Source: Methylocystis parvus OBBP (GTDB lineage: Bacteria; Pseudomonadota; Alphaproteobacteria; Rhizobiales; Beijerinckiaceae). Taken from it: 64,000 bases of DNA. Under the pieces are notes generated by a model. The model had not been told where the DNA came from and searched no databases. It worked only from the letters and a program-made list of their open reading frames with translations. Shown here one piece after another: positions 26,455 to 35,027 of the stretch. The stretch spans positions 806,001 through 870,000 of the forward strand of contig NZ_CP092968.1 of NCBI RefSeq assembly GCF_027571405.1. Direction: 5' to 3'. A program made the position numbers and the translations under genes. Every line of letters starts with the position of its first letter. Within the stretch, counting starts at the first letter, position 1.

Positions 26455-28938
26455 ATGACGCAATTTCCTTTCCAAGGCCTCTCTTCCGACGAAGCCGCGC
26501 GCCGCCTCGCCGAATACGGCCCCAACGCTCCGCCGCCGGCGAAGACGCCGAGCGTTTTCGACATTGCGTTGCGGACGCTGAAGGAGCCGATGTTCTTTCT
26601 GCTCGCCGCTGCGGCGACGCTCTATCTCTTCGTCGGCGATCTGGGCGAGGGCCTGTTCATGGTCGCGGGCGCCGCCGCTTCCATTACGCTCGTCGTCATC
26701 CAGGAGTTTCGCAGCGAACGCGCGCTGCAGGCCTTGCAGGCGCTCGCGGAGCCGACGGCGCATGTCATTCGCGACGGCGCGGAGCTGCGTCTCCCGGCGC
26801 GCGACCTCGTCCCCGGCGACGCCATTCTTGTCGGCGAGGGCCAGCGCATTCCGGCCGACGCGACGTTGCGCGCGGGCGATGCGCTTGTCGTCGACGAGTC
26901 GATCCTGACGGGCGAGTCCGCTCCTGTCACGAAGACTCTCGCGGGCGACGGCGTCGACCTCGCTTTCCCTCAGCCCGGCGGCGACTTCACGCCCTTTCTC
27001 TACGCCGGCTGCATGATCGTGCGCGGATCCGGCGTCGCATGCGTGGCGCGAACGGGCTCGCGCACCGCCGTCGGCGGTCTCGGCGCGTCGCTCGCCGCCA
27101 TAAAAGGCGAAGCGAGCCCGCTGCAGAAGCGCACCGGCGACCTCGTCGCCCGTCTCGGCGCCTTCGCCCTGCTCTTTTGCGCGCTTGTCACCGTCGCCTA
27201 CGGCCTTGTCCATGGCGACTGGTTCGAAGGCGCCATCGCCGGCATTACGCTCGCCATCGGCCTGCTGCCCGAAGAATTTCCGATGGTGCTGGCGATCTTT
27301 CTCGCACTCGGCGCCTATCGGCTCGCGCGACGCAAGGTGCTTGTGCGCCGCTCATCCGTGACGGAGACGCTCGGCTCGACATCGCTTCTTTGCGTCGACA
27401 AGACCGGAACGCTCACCCAGAACCGCATGGCCGTGGTGCGCCTCTATACGGGCGGCGCCGTCGAACCCATACCGGAAGCGCCCAACGCCGAAGAGCACAG
27501 GCTGATACAGGCGGCGCTGCGCGCCTCGGCGGCGAATCCCGTGGATCCGATGGACAGGGCCGTCCATGCGCTCGCGGTAAACCTCGAAATCCCCGCCGGC
27601 GGCGAAACGATAGAGAGCTTTCCGATCAAGCCGGAACTCCTCGCCTTCATCCAGTCCTGGCGGGTCGAGGGCGGCGGTCTGAAGGCCGCCAAGGGCGCGC
27701 CGGAAGCGATCTTCCGCCTCGCCCGGGTCGACGACGGGACGCATGCGCATTACGCGTCGACCGTCGAGGAAATGGCGCGCGAGGGATTGCGCGTGCTCGC
27801 CGTCGCCGAGACGGAGCCGACGCGGGAGGAAGGCGTCGACGCGCCCTATCGCCTTTTGGGGCTTCTCGCTTTCGAGGACCCGATCCGCGACGACGTTCCC
27901 GCCGCCGTGGCGGCGGCGCGCCGGGCGGGCGTCGACGTCGCGATGATCACAGGCGACTATCCGGCGACCGCGCTCGCCATTGCGCGCGCGGCGGGAATTG
28001 ACGTGACGCGCGGCGCGACGACCGGCGCGGAGATTGCCGACATGCCGCCCGAAGAAGCGGCGGCGAGGCTCAAAGACAGCCGCGTCTTCGCGCGCGTCAT
28101 GCCGACGAACAAACTCGCGCTCGTCGAGGCTTTCAAGGCCGACGGCCATATCGTCGCCATGACCGGCGACGGGGTGAATGACGGCCCGGCCCTCGCGGCC
28201 GCCCATATCGGCATCGCCATGGGGCAGCGCGGCTCCGACGTCGCGCGCGAGGCCGCCCATATCGTGCTGCTCGACGACCGCTTCGCCTCCATCGTCTCGG
28301 GCATTGAACTTGGCCGGCGCATTTCGTCCAATTTGCGCAAGGCGCTCACTTTCATCACAGCCATCCATATCCCGATCGCCGGTCTCGCCTTGACGCCGAT
28401 CCTCATGGGCCTGCCGCCAATGCTTCTGCCGGCCCATGTCGTTCTGATGGAGTTGATCATCGACCCGACCTGCTCCCTCGCCTTCGAGGCCGAACCCGGC
28501 GAAAAGGACGCCATGCTCAAGCCGCCGCGCCCCCAAAGCGAGCCGCTGTTTGGGACGCGCGATCTGTGGCTCGGCGTGGCGCAAGGCTTTGCGGTCTTTC
28601 TTGCGGTTCTCAGCGTCTATGTGCTGGCGATGAGCGTCAGCGTTCCGGAAGCCCAGGCGCGCGGGCTTTCCTTCGCGACGCTGATCGTCGGCAATTTGTC
28701 GCTCGCCCTTTCCGACGCGCTGCCGAAAGGCGTCTCGCCTTTCGCGCGGGAGAACGCGTTCTTCTGGGCGATCGCCGCCGCGGCGCTCTTCGTGGTCGGA
28801 GCCGGACTCTATTTCCCGCCGCTCGCCGGAGTGCTCCGTTTCGCGCCGCCGGCGACGGAGGATCTGGTCCTCGCCGCGCTGCTCGCGATCGGCGCCGGCG
28901 GATGGTACGGCATGTGGAAGAGGCTGCTCAGCATTTGA
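26455..28938 (+). CDS. Cation-translocating P-type ATPase (P2-like)
   Basis: An 827-residue P-type ATPase with N-terminal cation-ATPase domain, actuator motif LTGES, phosphorylation motif CVDKTGTLTQNR, and hinge MTGDGVNDGPALAAA. About eight to ten transmembrane helices are seen. The M4 ion-binding motif is PEEFPMVL, rather than PEGLP of Ca2+ pumps or PEMLP of MgtA, so the transported ion cannot be assigned. No CPC heavy-metal motif or metal-binding N-terminal domain is present, which argues against a copper or zinc exporter. Start ATG 26455 gives the expected N-terminus. Confidence 0.92.
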   Translation: MTQFPFQGLSSDEAARRLAEYGPNAPPPAKTPSVFDIALRTLKEPMFFLLAAAATLYLFVGDLGEGLFMVAGAAASITLVVIQEFRSERALQALQALAEPTAHVIRDGAELRLPARDLVPGDAILVGEGQRIPADATLRAGDALVVDESILTGESAPVTKTLAGDGVDLAFPQPGGDFTPFLYAGCMIVRGSGVACVARTGSRTAVGGLGASLAAIKGEASPLQKRTGDLVARLGAFALLFCALVTVAYGLVHGDWFEGAIAGITLAIGLLPEEFPMVLAIFLALGAYRLARRKVLVRRSSVTETLGSTSLLCVDKTGTLTQNRMAVVRLYTGGAVEPIPEAPNAEEHRLIQAALRASAANPVDPMDRAVHALAVNLEIPAGGETIESFPIKPELLAFIQSWRVEGGGLKAAKGAPEAIFRLARVDDGTHAHYASTVEEMAREGLRVLAVAETEPTREEGVDAPYRLLGLLAFEDPIRDDVPAAVAAARRAGVDVAMITGDYPATALAIARAAGIDVTRGATTGAEIADMPPEEAAARLKDSRVFARVMPTNKLALVEAFKADGHIVAMTGDGVNDGPALAAAHIGIAMGQRGSDVAREAAHIVLLDDRFASIVSGIELGRRISSNLRKALTFITAIHIPIAGLALTPILMGLPPMLLPAHVVLMELIIDPTCSLAFEAEPGEKDAMLKPPRPQSEPLFGTRDLWLGVAQGFAVFLAVLSVYVLAMSVSVPEAQARGLSFATLIVGNLSLALSDALPKGVSPFARENAFFWAIAAAALFVVGAGLYFPPLAGVLRFAPPATEDLVLAALLAIGAGGWYGMWKRLLSI

Positions 28939-29112
28939 TGCAAATGCTTTCCATCCGGTCGACTCTATAAACGATGGTAAACAGCCGCCGGAACCGATGT
29001 AAGTCTTTTTCCAAATTCCGGTTGCGGGCCGCGCCCTTCTCCAGCGACATTCGCGGCGGCGCGCTCGTCCGGCGCGCTATGCCGATGGCCGAATTGCGGC
29101 CAAGGAGGAAAA

Positions 29113-30147
29113 ATGTCCATTTCAACATCTGCGGATACAATAGCTGAACTTACCACCCGACTTCCTTCCGCGATCTCCCTCCAGGACATCGCGGTGCGCC
29201 TCGCGAACGGCGTCTGCGCGGCCTACGCCGCCTATAATAACGGCTCCAACCTGACGCCCAGTCTGAACGGATATAAGAACCTCAATCTGATTTACGCCTT
29301 TGAAGCCGACCCCAACGGAAACCCCTTCGGGGCGGCGGAAGCGAAGGCGAGCGCGGTCTCCGGTACGAAACAGCGGACTCTGTCGCGCGTCGAAAGCGAG
29401 CCGGCGGCGTATGCGCGCGGACCGAACGGCGCGGCGCCCGCCTGCGTCGGACCAACGCCCATCGGCACGCCTCGTCCTGGAAGCCAGTTATTCGGATTTA
29501 CCGCGACGGCGAACGACAATTCGCACAATATATTGGTTCTGCGAGGCACCGTGACGCTCGAAGAAGCGGGATACGATCTGCTTGGATGGGGAGACAATAC
29601 GCCCTGCTATTTGCCCAGTCAGACCGGAACCCAAATCTTCGGCATGGTCAATTCGTATCTCTACGCCTTCTACGTCAATGACGACGGCGGACTCGTCACC
29701 TCGCTGGCGGCGTCCTGTCTGAACGCCATCCAGAATACATCCGCGCAGGCGCCCAATGCGCCGTGGTATATGGGCGCGCATAGTCTGGGCGGCGCGATGC
29801 TTTCGCTCGCCGCGCTCGACGCTGTCGTGAGCGGCGTCCTGAACGAACCGCCTTTGGTCGTCACCTTCGGCAGCCTGCATGTCGGCGACGCGGCGTTCGC
29901 TCAAGCCTATAAAGCGAAAATTCCCGCCAGCCTGCGGGTCGCCAATCTGTGCGACTTCGTGCCGAGCATGGTTTCGCTCGAACCGGTTACGCTCGCCGAT
30001 CCTTATGTTCATGTCGGGGTCGAAGCGACCTTCGTATGGCAGACCTGGGACGATTGGGGCAACCACTCGCACGCCAACATCTATATGCCCATGGTGCAGA
30101 ACTACTGGAGCGTCATTCACTTCGGACCGCGCGCCTATCCGCAATAG
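29113..30147 (+). CDS. Lipase family (class 3-like) alpha/beta hydrolase
   Basis: The 344-residue protein has the fungal-type lipase pattern: ILVLRGTVTLEEAGYDL (the oxyanion-side RGT), the nucleophile elbow GAHSLGGAMLSL, TFGSLHVGD, and a late histidine in NHSHANIYMP. The elbow reads AHSLG rather than the canonical GHSLG. There is no evident signal peptide. GGAGG precedes the ATG. It could hydrolyse acylglycerols or storage lipids; cellular location is uncertain. Confidence 0.85.
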   Translation: MSISTSADTIAELTTRLPSAISLQDIAVRLANGVCAAYAAYNNGSNLTPSLNGYKNLNLIYAFEADPNGNPFGAAEAKASAVSGTKQRTLSRVESEPAAYARGPNGAAPACVGPTPIGTPRPGSQLFGFTATANDNSHNILVLRGTVTLEEAGYDLLGWGDNTPCYLPSQTGTQIFGMVNSYLYAFYVNDDGGLVTSLAASCLNAIQNTSAQAPNAPWYMGAHSLGGAMLSLAALDAVVSGVLNEPPLVVTFGSLHVGDAAFAQAYKAKIPASLRVANLCDFVPSMVSLEPVTLADPYVHVGVEATFVWQTWDDWGNHSHANIYMPMVQNYWSVIHFGPRAYPQ

Positions 30148-30304
30148 CGACGCCCGACAATTTGCGTCCCTCCCCGCAAGGGAGGGCGTTCGCGTCTCGA
30201 AGCTGATTGCGATGCGCCGCTAAAGCTATAGGTTTGCATTTGGGCCTCGCCCGCTGGTATGGGCTTTGCCTCGCCGCAAGGAGCGGCGCAACACAGGCGG
30301 CAAT

Positions 30305-30805
30305 GTGACGAACGAGACGGCGCAAAATCGCAAATCCCTCTCCATCATCGTATCCAAAGGCACGCTGGACTGGGCCTATCCGCCCTTCATCCTGGCGACG
30401 ACCGCCGCCGCGATGGATATGGACGCGACTCTCTTTTTCACCTTCTACGGCCTCGGCCTGTTGAAGAAGGATCTCGATCTCGAAATCTCGCCGCTCGGCA
30501 ATCCGGCCATGAAGATGCCGATGGCCGGCATGCATATCGGCATGCCCAATCTTGTCGCCGCCCTGCCCGGCGTCACCGCCGGCGCCACGGCGATGATGAA
30601 GAACATGATCGGGAAGAAGGGCGTCGCGAGCATTGCGGAGCTGCGCGACATCGCGCTCGAGAGCGGCGTGAAGCTCGTCGCCTGCCAGATGACCATGGAC
30701 CTCTTCGAGTTCAGGAAAGAGGACATGATCGACGGCGTTTCGTTCGGGGGCGCCGCGACCTATCTCTCCGAGGCCGTGAAGGCCGACGTCAATCTCTTCA
30801 TTTGA
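30305..30805 (+). CDS. DsrE/DsrF/DrsH-like family protein
   Basis: A 166-residue DsrE-like sulfur-relay protein. IIVSKGTLDWAYPPFILATT and GLGLLKKDLDLEISPLGN, MAGMHIGMPNLV, and VACQMTMDLFEFRKEDM are typical of the peroxiredoxin-like DsrE group, with a candidate active cysteine in ACQM. GTG at 30305 is taken as the start because AGGCGG lies just upstream. The TusA-type sulfur carrier begins 9 bases downstream, a classic partner. Together they probably move persulfide sulfur, but the final acceptor is not encoded nearby. Confidence 0.88.
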   Translation: MTNETAQNRKSLSIIVSKGTLDWAYPPFILATTAAAMDMDATLFFTFYGLGLLKKDLDLEISPLGNPAMKMPMAGMHIGMPNLVAALPGVTAGATAMMKNMIGKKGVASIAELRDIALESGVKLVACQMTMDLFEFRKEDMIDGVSFGGAATYLSEAVKADVNLFI

Positions 30806-30813
30806 GTAACGAC

Positions 30814-31041
30814 ATGAACGACAAGATCGTCGATGCGCGCGGCCTCAACTGTCCGATGCCCATCCTGCGCACGAAGAAGGCGCTGAAGGAAATCGCGATC
30901 GGCGACACGCTCGAAGTGCTCGCCAGCGATCCCGGCTCGCTGTCAGACTTTGAAGCTTTCGCGCGGCAGACGGGGGATGAACTCGTCAGCGCCGAACGAT
31001 TGGACTCTCACTTTCGCTACGTGCTTCGGCGAAAGAATTAA
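30814..31041 (+). CDS. TusA-family sulfur carrier protein
   Basis: A 75-residue TusA/SirA-like protein: IVDARGLNCPMPILRTKKAL contains the CPxP sulfur-carrying cysteine, followed by LEVLASDPGSLSDFEAFA. It accepts a persulfide from a cysteine desulfurase or DsrE partner and passes it on in tRNA thiolation, cofactor or sulfur-oxidation pathways. It is cotranscribed with the DsrE-like gene. Confidence 0.93.
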   Translation: MNDKIVDARGLNCPMPILRTKKALKEIAIGDTLEVLASDPGSLSDFEAFARQTGDELVSAERLDSHFRYVLRRKN

Positions 31042-31221
31042 GCGATCGTTTATTTTTGCTGCGGCTGCTCAGGTTAAACTGTTGCAAGAACGTAACATTG
31101 CTTGGCTTTTTGAATTGTGGAGGCCAAGCGGCGCTGCCTGCGATACCGCGACTCTGCTACGCTCCGTTTCAGTTGTTCGGCGTGTATCAGTTGCGTTTCA
31201 AGCACAAGCCAGGCCGTCACC

Positions 31222-32562
31222 ATGAACAAATCTCAAACGCGACGTCTCGCGCTCGCCGTCACCGCGCTGCTCGCCTCCGACTTGTCGTCCGCCTTCGCCG
31301 CCGACGGTTATTTCATGATCGGATATGGCCCGCGTCAGAAGGCGCTCGGCGGGGCCGGCGTCGCCGATCAGCGCGACGCCATGGCGATCTCCGCCAATCC
31401 TGCCGGCATTGTCGGACTCGAACGTCAGTTCCAGCAGGGCATGACGGTCGTCAATGGCGAGCGCGGCTATTACACGAGCGGGACGCCGCGCGTCGTCGCT
31501 CCCGGATATGTCGAGAGCGGCCGGCCCTGGTTCCCGATCCCCAATGCGGGCTACATTCAGCCGATCGACGAAAACTCCGCATGGAGCGTCGCCGGCTACG
31601 CCAATGGCGGCATCAACACATCCTATGACTGGGGTCATTGGCATGCCCCGAGTGGCGGTCCCCTCGGCGGCGGCTTCGCCGGCGTCGATTTGCAGCAGGC
31701 TTTCTTCAGCGTCTCCTACGCGCGCCGCTTCGGCACGTCGATCGGCCCCATCACGGTCGGCGTCGCGCCGACCGTCGGCGTGCAGATGTTCAATCTGCAG
31801 GGAGTCAAGGGGTTCGCGCCCTATTCGTCGAATCCGTGGGAGCTGTCCGACATGGCCTATGACTGGTCATGGGGCGGCGGACTGCGCGCCGGCCTTGTCT
31901 GGGGCATGACCGACAAACTGCGCTTCGGCTTCTCGGGTTCGACGCCGATCTGGATGTCGCGCCTCGACAAATATTCGGGGATCATCGCCGATCACGGACG
32001 CTTTGACATCCCGGCCAGCATGCAAGCGGGTTTCGCCTATGACCTGCTTCCGAGTCTGACGCTGATGGTCGACTGGCGCCATATTTTCTATTCCATGCAG
32101 CCAGCGCTCGGAAACCCGTCCAATCCCATCACCGTGGGCTCAATGGGTCTTACAAGCGGGCCCGGCTTCGATTGGACGGACGTCGACTCCGGCGCGGTCG
32201 GCGCGGAATGGCGCTATTCGCCGTCGCTGACGCTGCGTTCCGGCTATCACTACAGCACGAACCCCATTCGCGCGCGCTCGGTGACGGTGAACATTCTGGC
32301 GCCGATCATGATGCGCCATCATGCGTCCGTCGGCGCCAATTACGCTTTCACGAAGAATTCGTCGCTCGACTTCGCCTTCGTCTACGCGTTCAAGAATTCG
32401 ATGACGGGTCAGGAATGGATTCCGCAGCGCGCCGGCCTGCCCTACGGCGCTCTCAATCCCGCCGCGACGATCACGCCGTGGGTGCAGGCGTGGGAGCTGA
32501 CTTTCGGTTATAATTACAAATGGGACGCGGGCGACAATTCGATCATCCCCACCCGTTTCTGA
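31222..32562 (+). CDS. FadL/OmpP1/TodX-type outer-membrane channel for hydrophobic compounds
   Basis: The 446-residue precursor begins MNKSQTRRLALAVTALLASD with signal peptide cleavage near FAA-DGYF. GYGPRQKALGGAGVADQRDA and SANPAGIVGL form the FadL N-terminal hatch. The body has alternating aromatic beta strands, ending in the C-terminal strand (WELTFGYNYKWDAGDNS). Members import long-chain fatty acids or aromatic hydrocarbons across the outer membrane. Substrate not shown. A hairpin follows the gene. Confidence 0.92.
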   Translation: MNKSQTRRLALAVTALLASDLSSAFAADGYFMIGYGPRQKALGGAGVADQRDAMAISANPAGIVGLERQFQQGMTVVNGERGYYTSGTPRVVAPGYVESGRPWFPIPNAGYIQPIDENSAWSVAGYANGGINTSYDWGHWHAPSGGPLGGGFAGVDLQQAFFSVSYARRFGTSIGPITVGVAPTVGVQMFNLQGVKGFAPYSSNPWELSDMAYDWSWGGGLRAGLVWGMTDKLRFGFSGSTPIWMSRLDKYSGIIADHGRFDIPASMQAGFAYDLLPSLTLMVDWRHIFYSMQPALGNPSNPITVGSMGLTSGPGFDWTDVDSGAVGAEWRYSPSLTLRSGYHYSTNPIRARSVTVNILAPIMMRHHASVGANYAFTKNSSLDFAFVYAFKNSMTGQEWIPQRAGLPYGALNPAATITPWVQAWELTFGYNYKWDAGDNSIIPTRF

Positions 32563-32598
32563 TCGGGTGAAGGATAATCTCGGACGACCGGCGCCCGA

Positions 32599-32620
32599 TA
32601 CCTCCCTTTATGGGGAGGTA
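32599..32620. terminator. Hairpin between the convergent fadL-like and mrp genes
   Basis: An 8-bp stem (TACCTCCC / GGGAGGTA) with 6-base loop lies in the 98-base gap between two convergent genes, where it could serve both. No T run on either side. Confidence 0.55.
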
Positions 32621-32660
32621 CTGCTCGCGAGCGGCGTTCCCCCGATTGCCCTTGGTCCCT

Positions 32661-33782
32661 TCACCCCACGACAATCGTCGGCGCGGCGCGCTGCTTCGTG
32701 GTTTCCAGAAGCGTCTTCACTTTGGCTGCGAGGTTGAGATAGACCGCCGCCTGCGGGCTGTCCGGTTCGGCCCCGACGACCGGTTTCCCCGAGTCCGAGG
32801 TTTCGCGGATCTTCATGTCGAGCGGCGCTTCTCCGAGGAAGGGCACCCCCATCTGCTCCGCATCATGGCGCGCGCCGCCATGGGAAAAGATTTCCGAACG
32901 CCCGCCGCAATGCGGGCAGAGGAAGTAGCTCATATTCTCGATGATGCCGAGGATCGGCGCCTCGACCTTCTGGAACATGGCGACCGCGCGGCGCGCGTCG
33001 ATCAGCGCGAGGTCCTGCGGCGTCGAGACGATCACCGCGCCTGCGATCGGCGTCTGCTGCGCCATGGTGAGCTGCACGTCGCCCGTGCCGGGCGGCATGT
33101 CGACGACGAGGGCGTCGAGATCGCCCCAGAGCACGTCGCCGAGCATTTGGGTGAGCGCCTGCGCCACCATCGGCCCGCGCCAGACCATCGGCACATTTTC
33201 GTCGACGAGAAAGCCCATCGACATGATTTTCACGCCATAGGCTTCGAGCGGCGTGAGCTTGCCGTTCTCAACCTTCGGTTTGTCATGGAGGCCGAAGAGC
33301 CGCGGCGCCGACGGACCGTAAATATCGGCGTCGAGAAGCCCGACTTTCCAGCCCTGCGCGGCGAGACCGAGGGCGAGATTCGCCGAGGTCGTCGATTTGC
33401 CGACGCCGCCTTTACCCGAGGCGACCACGATAATGTAGCGGATATGCTCCAGCGCCGGGGCCAAGCCCTTGCGCTGCTGCGGCGGGGGCGGCGCAGCGTG
33501 CGAATGGCCATGATGATGATGGTCGTGCGCCTTCGCCGCGCCCGGGGCGCGCTCGGCCGTCAGCGTCACGACCGCCGCCTCGATGCCCGGCAGGGCCTTG
33601 ATCGCCTTCTCCGCATTCGCGCGCGCCATTTCCCAGCCGTCCGGCTTTGCGGGGTCGCCGGCGAGCGAGACATAGGCCTTGGCGCCGGCGAGATTGATCC
33701 CGCTCACCGCCCGGGCGATGGAAATGCCGCCCGGGGCGTATAGGTTTTCGAGGGCTTTCAGAATGTCCGCTTCCGTCGCCAC
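32661..33782 (-). CDS. mrp: Mrp/ApbC-type iron-sulfur cluster carrier ATPase
   Basis: The 373-residue protein has an N-terminal MIP18-type domain, a histidine-rich linker (HDHHHHGHSH) and a P-loop domain with deviant Walker A GKGGVGKSTTSANLA, DIYGPSAPRLFG, VDMPPGTGDVQLT and the cysteine pair CPHCGG that bridges a [4Fe-4S] cluster. It assembles or delivers Fe-S clusters in the cytoplasm. It starts with GTG after AAGGAG. The His-rich linker could bind metal. Independent of the SUF operon 17 kb away. Confidence 0.96.
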   Translation of the reverse strand: MATEADILKALENLYAPGGISIARAVSGINLAGAKAYVSLAGDPAKPDGWEMARANAEKAIKALPGIEAAVVTLTAERAPGAAKAHDHHHHGHSHAAPPPPQQRKGLAPALEHIRYIIVVASGKGGVGKSTTSANLALGLAAQGWKVGLLDADIYGPSAPRLFGLHDKPKVENGKLTPLEAYGVKIMSMGFLVDENVPMVWRGPMVAQALTQMLGDVLWGDLDALVVDMPPGTGDVQLTMAQQTPIAGAVIVSTPQDLALIDARRAVAMFQKVEAPILGIIENMSYFLCPHCGGRSEIFSHGGARHDAEQMGVPFLGEAPLDMKIRETSDSGKPVVGAEPDSPQAAVYLNLAAKVKTLLETTKQRAAPTIVVG

Positions 33783-33858
33783 GGGCCGCTCCTTGCCTGT
33801 TTAGAGTCATTCTAGACAAGGATATGCCGCTAAATGCGACGCGCGTCCATGGCGAGAT

Positions 33859-34068
33859 TCAATTTCCTGAACAACAGCGGCCTTCCGCCTGCACGGGTGG
33901 GCAAGGAACGTTGCCATAGGAGCAGAAGACGCAGCAGTCGCCTTGTTTGGGCGTCAATCGAGCGCCGCAGGAGCGACAGTCATAGACGACGAGGCAGGCG
34001 TCGGTCGGCATAATCGACACTTCAGCGTGGCCGCACTCCGGACAAGTCAGCGTGGAGTCGCGCTTCAT
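33859..34068 (-). CDS. Small zinc-ribbon protein (GDCCVFCSYG family)
   Basis: A 69-residue protein with eleven cysteines: TCPECGH and YDCRSCGARL form a zinc ribbon, then GDCCVFCSYGNVPCPPVQ, a hallmark of a widespread uncharacterised family. The ATG overlaps the pdhC stop as ATGA, so it is the last gene of the pdh operon. It probably binds zinc or another metal; function unknown. Confidence 0.85.
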   Translation of the reverse strand: MKRDSTLTCPECGHAEVSIMPTDACLVVYDCRSCGARLTPKQGDCCVFCSYGNVPCPPVQAEGRCCSGN

Positions 34069-35024
34069 GCGAACAGCGCCATCGGCTGTTCGATCAGGCC
34101 CTTGAACGCCGCAAGAAGCTCCGCGCCGAGCGCGCCGTCGACAGCGCGATGATCGCAGGAAAGCGTTACGGTCATCATGGTCGCGACGGCGGGCTTATCA
34201 TCCTTCACGACCATGCGCTGCTCCCCCTTCCCCACGGCGAGGATGGTCGATTGCGGCGGATTGATCACGGCCGAGAAATTCCTGATCCCATACATGCCGA
34301 GATTGGAGACCGCCGAGACGCCGCCCTCATATTCATGAGGCTTGAGCTTGCGCGCGCGCGCGCGACCGGCAAGCTCCTTGATCTCGTCGGAGATTTCGCG
34401 AACCGTCTTCGCCTGCGCATTGCGGATGATCGGCGTGATGAGTCCGCCCGGTATCGAGACCGCGACGCCGACGTCCGAGGCCTTGTGCTTCAGCATGGCT
34501 TCCGGCGTGAAGGTGACGTTGGCCTCCGGTACGCGCTGCAAAGCGAGCGCCAGCGCCTTGACGATGTAGTCGTTGACCGAGGTCTTCCACTCGGGCGCGC
34601 CATCCGCGCGCTTGGGCGCGGCGGCGTTGAAGTCCTCGCGCAATTTCAGCAGCGCGTCGATCTCGCAATCGACGTCGAGATAGAAATGCGGAACGGTCTG
34701 GATCGACTCGGTGAGGCGCCGGGCGATCGCCTTGCGCATCGAATCGTGCGGGACTTCCTCGTAGGAGTCGATCTCGTAGAATTTGCGCGTCGTCGCGGTC
34801 GACGGCGTCTCGGCGAGCGCCGCTGACGGCCGCGCCGGCGTCGGCGCGGATTTCCCGGCGGCGCCGCTCGCCAGCGCGCTTTTCACGTCGCGCTCGATGA
34901 CGCGGCCATGCGGGCCGGACCCGTTGAGCGACGCCAAATCGAGCCCCGCCTCTTTTGCGAGACGGCGCGCGAGCGGCGAAGCGAAGATGCGCGGGGCGCC
35001 CGTATCCGAGGTGACCAACGCCAT
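34065..35024 (-). CDS. pdhC: Dihydrolipoamide acetyltransferase (PDH E2) lacking a lipoyl domain
   Basis: The 319-residue protein starts directly with the peripheral-subunit-binding domain (FASPLARRLAKEAG, GSGPHGRVIERDVKSAL) and continues into the catalytic acetyltransferase core with SVNDYIVKALALAL, GGLITPIIRNA and the active-site DHRAVDG near residue 292. Usual PdhC proteins are 420-450 residues and begin with one or more lipoyl domains; none is present, and only 3 bases separate this gene from pdhB, so there is no room for one. The E1-beta gene upstream carries a lipoyl domain instead, suggesting that it supplies the swinging arm. Confidence 0.93.
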   Translation of the reverse strand: MALVTSDTGAPRIFASPLARRLAKEAGLDLASLNGSGPHGRVIERDVKSALASGAAGKSAPTPARPSAALAETPSTATTRKFYEIDSYEEVPHDSMRKAIARRLTESIQTVPHFYLDVDCEIDALLKLREDFNAAAPKRADGAPEWKTSVNDYIVKALALALQRVPEANVTFTPEAMLKHKASDVGVAVSIPGGLITPIIRNAQAKTVREISDEIKELAGRARARKLKPHEYEGGVSAVSNLGMYGIRNFSAVINPPQSTILAVGKGEQRMVVKDDKPAVATMMTVTLSCDHRAVDGALGAELLAAFKGLIEQPMALFA

Positions 35025-35027
35025 GGC

